DNA from: VRUE01 sp963805455 | Lineage (GTDB): Bacteria; Actinomycetota; Thermoleophilia; Solirubrobacterales; 70-9 | Assembly: GCA_963805455.1 (NCBI GenBank) | Contig: CAWDUJ010000001.1 | Coordinates: 248,001-312,000 of the forward strand | Length of the DNA stretch: 64,000 nt | Direction: 5' to 3' | Notes under the pieces: model-generated | Database searches by the model: none | What the model saw: only the letters and a program-made list of their open reading frames with translations | Told to the model about the DNA's origin: nothing | Shown here: piece after piece, positions 60,788 through 64,000 of the stretch | How the letters are laid out: every line of letters starts with the position of its first letter | Position numbering within the stretch: position 1 is the first letter of the stretch | Made by a program: the position numbers and the translations under genes

Positions 60788-61969
60788 ATGATCGCCTCCG
60801 TCGTCATCCCCCGCTTCACACTCCGGGTCGCCCATCCCGGCGGACGGCTCGACGAGGCGGTCGCGCTCGCTCCCCTGTCGGGCGGGAGGCGGGCGGTGGG
60901 GGAGGTCTCCGTCGCCGCCGAGGCCGACGGCGTCGAGGCCGGGATGCCCCTCTCCGAGGCGCTCGCCCGCTGCCCCTCGCTGCGGCTGGTCCCGTCCGAC
61001 CCGGTCGGCGTCGCCGAGCGCTGGGACCGGCTGCTGGAGAGGCTCGAGGGAATCGGCGCCGCGGTCGAGTCCGAGCGCCCCGGCGAGGCCTTCTTCGAGG
61101 TCGACGGGCTGCTCGGGATCCACGGTGGCGCCCTCGAGGGGGTGATCGCGGCGGCCAGGGAGGCGGCGCGGACGCGGGTCCGGATCGCGGTCGCCCCCAA
61201 TCGCTTCGCCGCCTTTGTCGCCGCCGGCCGCGAGGCGGTCGTCACCCGCCGCGCGCTCGGCCGGTTCCTGGCCCCGCTGCCGGTCACGACGCTTGCCGCC
61301 GGGCTCGGCCCGGACGAGTCGGAGGCGAGGGCGCTGGTCGGGGCGTTGAGGAAGCTCGGCCTCGGCACCCTCGGCCGGCTGGCGGCCATCACCGCCGACC
61401 AGGCCGCCGATCGCTTCGGTCCGATCGGCCTGCGGGCGCTGCGCCTCGCCCGCGGCGAGGACACGCCGCTCCGCCCGCGCCGCCCCCGCGAGGAGCTGGT
61501 CGCCGAGATCGAGCTGCCCGAGGGGGCCGCGGGGTCGCAGCTCGGCCGCGCCCTGGAGCTGCTGGTGGACCGGCTCCTCGCCGCCCGCGAGCGGCGCGAG
61601 AGGACCGTCCTGGCGCTGCGCCTCTCGGCTCTACTCGAGGGCGGCGGCAGCTGGAGCGTCGAGCAGGGGCTCGGGCAGCCGTCGGAGTCGCCGCGGGTGA
61701 TCGGGTCGCTGCTGGCCCCGCGGCTCGAGGCGCTGCCGGAGCCGGCGAGCGCGCTGCGGCTGCGGGCGCTCGCGCTCGGGCCGCGGGCCGCCGACCAGCT
61801 CGCGCTCGCGCTCGGCGGCCGTGAGCCGCGTCGCGGGCGGCTCACGGCGGCGGTGCGGGAGGTGCGGGCGGCGGCGGGAGCCGAGGCGCTGCTGAAGGCG
61901 ATCGACGTCGACCCCGGCTCTCGCGTCCCCGAGCGACGCGTGCTCCTGACCCCTTTCCCTGAGTCGTGA
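60788..61969 (+). CDS. imuB: ImuB-like Y-family polymerase homologue (catalytically inactive)
   Basis: 393 residues. Y-family fold without the catalytic acidic residues: where active polymerases have DxDxFFAxVE the N-terminus reads VVIPRFTLRVA, and the second acidic pair is replaced in AFFEVDGLLGIHGG. It keeps the little-finger region. Such ImuB proteins bridge DnaE2 to the β-clamp in the SOS mutasome. It is first in an operon with DUF6504 and dnaE2 and is under a LexA box. No imuA is seen upstream, where a divergent secreted-protein gene lies. Confidence 0.9.
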   Translation: MIASVVIPRFTLRVAHPGGRLDEAVALAPLSGGRRAVGEVSVAAEADGVEAGMPLSEALARCPSLRLVPSDPVGVAERWDRLLERLEGIGAAVESERPGEAFFEVDGLLGIHGGALEGVIAAAREAARTRVRIAVAPNRFAAFVAAGREAVVTRRALGRFLAPLPVTTLAAGLGPDESEARALVGALRKLGLGTLGRLAAITADQAADRFGPIGLRALRLARGEDTPLRPRRPREELVAEIELPEGAAGSQLGRALELLVDRLLAARERRERTVLALRLSALLEGGGSWSVEQGLGQPSESPRVIGSLLAPRLEALPEPASALRLRALALGPRAADQLALALGGREPRRGRLTAAVREVRAAAGAEALLKAIDVDPGSRVPERRVLLTPFPES

Positions 61970-62033
61970 GCGCGGAGCGAGGAAGCGTCGCAATCTGTTT
62001 CTTCGCGCCGCGAGCAAAGCGCGAGCCGGTGCC

Positions 62034-62279
62034 ATGAGCCGGGCGAGGCGTGTCTACGCCCCGCGGGATGCCGCCGTCGAGGCGGGCGAGGACGGGGTGC
62101 CGGTCGCGCTTGCGGGAACGGCGGTCGAGGGGGTCCGCGAGGAGTGGGTCGTCGAGGACCGCTGGTGGACCGCCGAGCCGCTGCGCCGCCACTACTACGA
62201 GCTCGTCCTCGCCGACGGGAATTCCGCGACCGTCTTCCGCGACATGCGGACCGGGCGCTGGCACCGCCAGACGGCATGA
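62034..62279 (+). CDS. DUF6504-family small protein
   Basis: 81 residues, conserved in actinobacterial imuB–dnaE2 operons. Typical pattern WVVEDRWWTAEPLRRHYYELVLADGNSATVFRDMRTGRWHRQ, a small aromatic β-rich domain. The stop overlaps the dnaE2 ATG (ATGA). The function is not established but the position between imuB and dnaE2 is consistent with a mutasome accessory. Confidence 0.85.
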   Translation: MSRARRVYAPRDAAVEAGEDGVPVALAGTAVEGVREEWVVEDRWWTAEPLRRHYYELVLADGNSATVFRDMRTGRWHRQTA

Positions 62280-64000
62280 GCGGAGAGATCCCCTACGTCG
62301 AGCTGCACGCTCACTCCGCCTTCTCCTTTCTCGACGGCGCCTCGACGCCGACCGAGCTCGCCGCCGCCGCCGCCGAGCTCGACTACCCGGCGATCGCCCT
62401 CACCGACCACGACGGCGTCTGGGGGTCGATGGAGTTCGCCCACGCCTGCGGCGGGCTGGGGGTACGGCCGATCACCGGCGCCGAGCTGACGGTCGCGATC
62501 GGTGGTCCGGATCTCGCCCACCTGACCCTGCTGGTCGAGACCGCCGCCGGCTACCGGAACCTCTGCCGCCTCCTCACCGCCGCCCACTCCCACACCCGAG
62601 ACGGCCCCCAGCGCCGGGCCGGCCGGCCGTGGCTGGCGCTGGAGCGGGTGAAGGAGCGCGCCGAGGGCCTCGTCTGCCTCTCCGGCTGCGCTCGCGACGG
62701 GGTGCTGGCGGGCCGTTGGGAGCGCGGCGAGCGGCCGCGGGCGGGGGCGCTCGGCGCCGAGCTGCTCGAGGCCTTCGGGGCCGAGCGCCTGCGGGTCGAG
62801 CTGCAGCGGCCCTACGAGCGCCACGACCGTGCCCGCAACCGCTGGCTGGCGGGGCTGGCGGAGCGGTTGGGGGTGCCCTGCGTCGCCAGCGGCAACGTCC
62901 ACTGCCACCACCGCTCCCGCGCTCGCCTCCAGGACGCGTTCGTCGCCGTCCGCAGCGGCGCCGGGCTGGAGGAGACCGAGCCGCTGCGGCGCGGAAACTC
63001 GAGCTCCGCTCTCGCCTCGCCGCAGGGGATGGCGCGCCGCTTCGCCGAGCACCCCGAGGCGGTGGCGGAGACGGTGCGGCTCTCCGAGCGGCTGCGCTTC
63101 AACCTCACCGCCGAGCTCGGCTACCGCTACCCGGGCGCCGAGGACGACGGCGCCGACCGCGACCTGGCCGAGGTCTGCCGGGCCCGGCTCGACGATCGTT
63201 ATGCGGGCTCCTCCGATCGGCGCGAGGCCGAGAGCCGGCTGGAGGAGGAGCTGAGGGTGATCCGACACCTCGGCCTCTCCGGGTTCTTCCTCCTGCACCG
63301 CGACCTGCTCGAGCTGGCGCGCGAGGTGGCGGTGCGGGTGCGGGGCCCGGGCTCGGCCCGGGCGGTGCTGCCGCCGGGGCGGGGGAGGGGCTCGAGCGTC
63401 AGCTCGATCGTCTGCTTCCTGACCGGGCTCTCCCACGTCGACCCGGTAAAGGCCGACCTCTTCGTCGCCCGCTTCCTCAACGAGGAGGTCTCCTCGATGC
63501 CCGACATCGACCTCGACTTCCCCCGCGATATCCGCGAGGTCCTGATCCCCGAGGTCCACCGCCGCTACGGGGCCGACCGCTCGGCGCTGGTCGCCGCCTT
63601 CCCCACCTACCGTCCGCGGGGCGCGGTGCGCGACCTCGGCAAGGCCCTCGGGCTGCCGCCGGGGGAGATCGAGCGGGTGGCGCGGATGGTCGGCTTTCAC
63701 GGCGAGGCCGGCGAGGTCGAGGGCCACATCCGGGCCGCGGTCGGCGCCGAGCGTGCCGCTTCCTCGCGATGGCGGGCGCTGGCGATGCTCTGCGCCGAGG
63801 CGATGGGCCTGCCCCGCCACCCCTCCCAGCACCCCGGTGGGATGGTGATCTCGACCCGGCCGCTGATCGATGTCTGCCCGGTGGTGCCGGCGGCGATGGA
63901 GGGCCGACAGACCGTCCAGTGGGACAAGGACTCCTGCGCCGACGCCGGCTTCCTCAAGATCGACCTCCTCGGGCTCGGGATGCTCTCCGCGGTCGAGCGC
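62276..64000 (+). CDS. dnaE2: Error-prone DNA polymerase III α-subunit DnaE2 (3' end outside window)
   Basis: 575 codons are present, open to the window end. The N-terminal PHP domain starts YVELHAHSAFSFLDGASTP and continues AIALTDHDGVWG. The polymerase palm region follows: RGRGSSVSSIVCFLTGLSHVDP and SMPDIDLDFPRDIREVLI, with the catalytic aspartates, then HPSQHPGGMVIS and SCADAGFLKIDLLGLGMLSAV. This is DnaE2 (ImuC), the lesion-bypass replicase that works with ImuB under SOS control. The ATG overlaps the DUF6504 stop. Confidence 0.95.
   Translation, partial: MSGEIPYVELHAHSAFSFLDGASTPTELAAAAAELDYPAIALTDHDGVWGSMEFAHACGGLGVRPITGAELTVAIGGPDLAHLTLLVETAAGYRNLCRLLTAAHSHTRDGPQRRAGRPWLALERVKERAEGLVCLSGCARDGVLAGRWERGERPRAGALGAELLEAFGAERLRVELQRPYERHDRARNRWLAGLAERLGVPCVASGNVHCHHRSRARLQDAFVAVRSGAGLEETEPLRRGNSSSALASPQGMARRFAEHPEAVAETVRLSERLRFNLTAELGYRYPGAEDDGADRDLAEVCRARLDDRYAGSSDRREAESRLEEELRVIRHLGLSGFFLLHRDLLELAREVAVRVRGPGSARAVLPPGRGRGSSVSSIVCFLTGLSHVDPVKADLFVARFLNEEVSSMPDIDLDFPRDIREVLIPEVHRRYGADRSALVAAFPTYRPRGAVRDLGKALGLPPGEIERVARMVGFHGEAGEVEGHIRAAVGAERAASSRWRALAMLCAEAMGLPRHPSQHPGGMVISTRPLIDVCPVVPAAMEGRQTVQWDKDSCADAGFLKIDLLGLGMLSAVER

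Noticed and set aside
61970..62033. Small gene between imuB and DUF6504
   Set aside because: The 64-bp gap has no coding frame of use and looks like an ordinary intercistronic spacer.

Overview
The window is very GC-rich, densely coded chromosomal DNA. It looks like a high-GC Actinomycetota, possibly Thermoleophilia/Solirubrobacterales. Reasons: an imuB–DUF6504–dnaE2 mutasome behind a CGAAC-N4-GTTCG LexA box, lipoproteins and single-membrane secretion signals, many TetR regulators, many GTG starts and operons built on ATGA overlaps. The taxonomic call is inference; no rRNA, tRNA, CRISPR array or transposon was found.

Region 1 (1-10.3 kb): the end of an OmpR/histidine kinase pair, a flavin monooxygenase, an SGNH esterase, an MGT glycosyltransferase, an iron-uptake locus in which efeU is intact but efeB and efeO are decayed, a PAP2 phosphatase, a DMT transporter, a DEAD-box helicase coupled to a zinc-ribbon protein, and a methyltransferase. 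Two similar TTAGG-type inverted repeats precede efeU and the efeO remnant.

Region 2 (10.3-25.1 kb): a catabolic island. Two paralogous FAD oxidoreductases, a class III aminotransferase, an NDP-forming CoA ligase, an acyl-CoA dehydrogenase, a Rieske oxygenase, two TetR regulators and a complete Pot-type polyamine ABC importer are present. Two divergent promoters in it share the sequence ATTGACTACAAGGT. I infer uptake and oxidative breakdown of an amine or polyamine-like substrate.

Region 3 (25.2-31.9 kb): a six-gene minus-strand operon encoding a 3Fe-4S-type ferredoxin, its FAD reductase, a ferric-reductase-like membrane protein, an ApbE flavin transferase, a membrane-anchored protein and a secreted THTSG-repeat protein. 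It diverges from an OmpR/histidine kinase pair followed by a small membrane protein. I read it as a candidate trans-membrane electron-export system and as the best candidate here for something undescribed.

Region 4 (31.9-54 kb): mixed genes. A phosphotriesterase-like hydrolase, a DUF2867/TetR pair with a clear operator, a PhzF homologue, a Mur ligase with MurD-like and MurE-like halves, an MFS–cyclic-nucleotide-binding fusion, a holin–phosphodiesterase fusion, an aldehyde dehydrogenase, two RTX-type Ca-binding secreted proteins around a spermidine/spermine acetyltransferase-like gene, a desaturase and an MFS transporter. Three genes between 31.3 and 35.3 kb carry apparent +1 frameshifts.

Region 5 (54-64 kb): a second MFS–cNMP fusion close to a CHASE2 adenylate/guanylate cyclase, which is in an operon with an RCC1-repeat/FecR-like secreted protein. 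This suggests local cyclic-nucleotide signalling. Then comes the SOS-type imuB–DUF6504–dnaE2 operon, cut by the window end.
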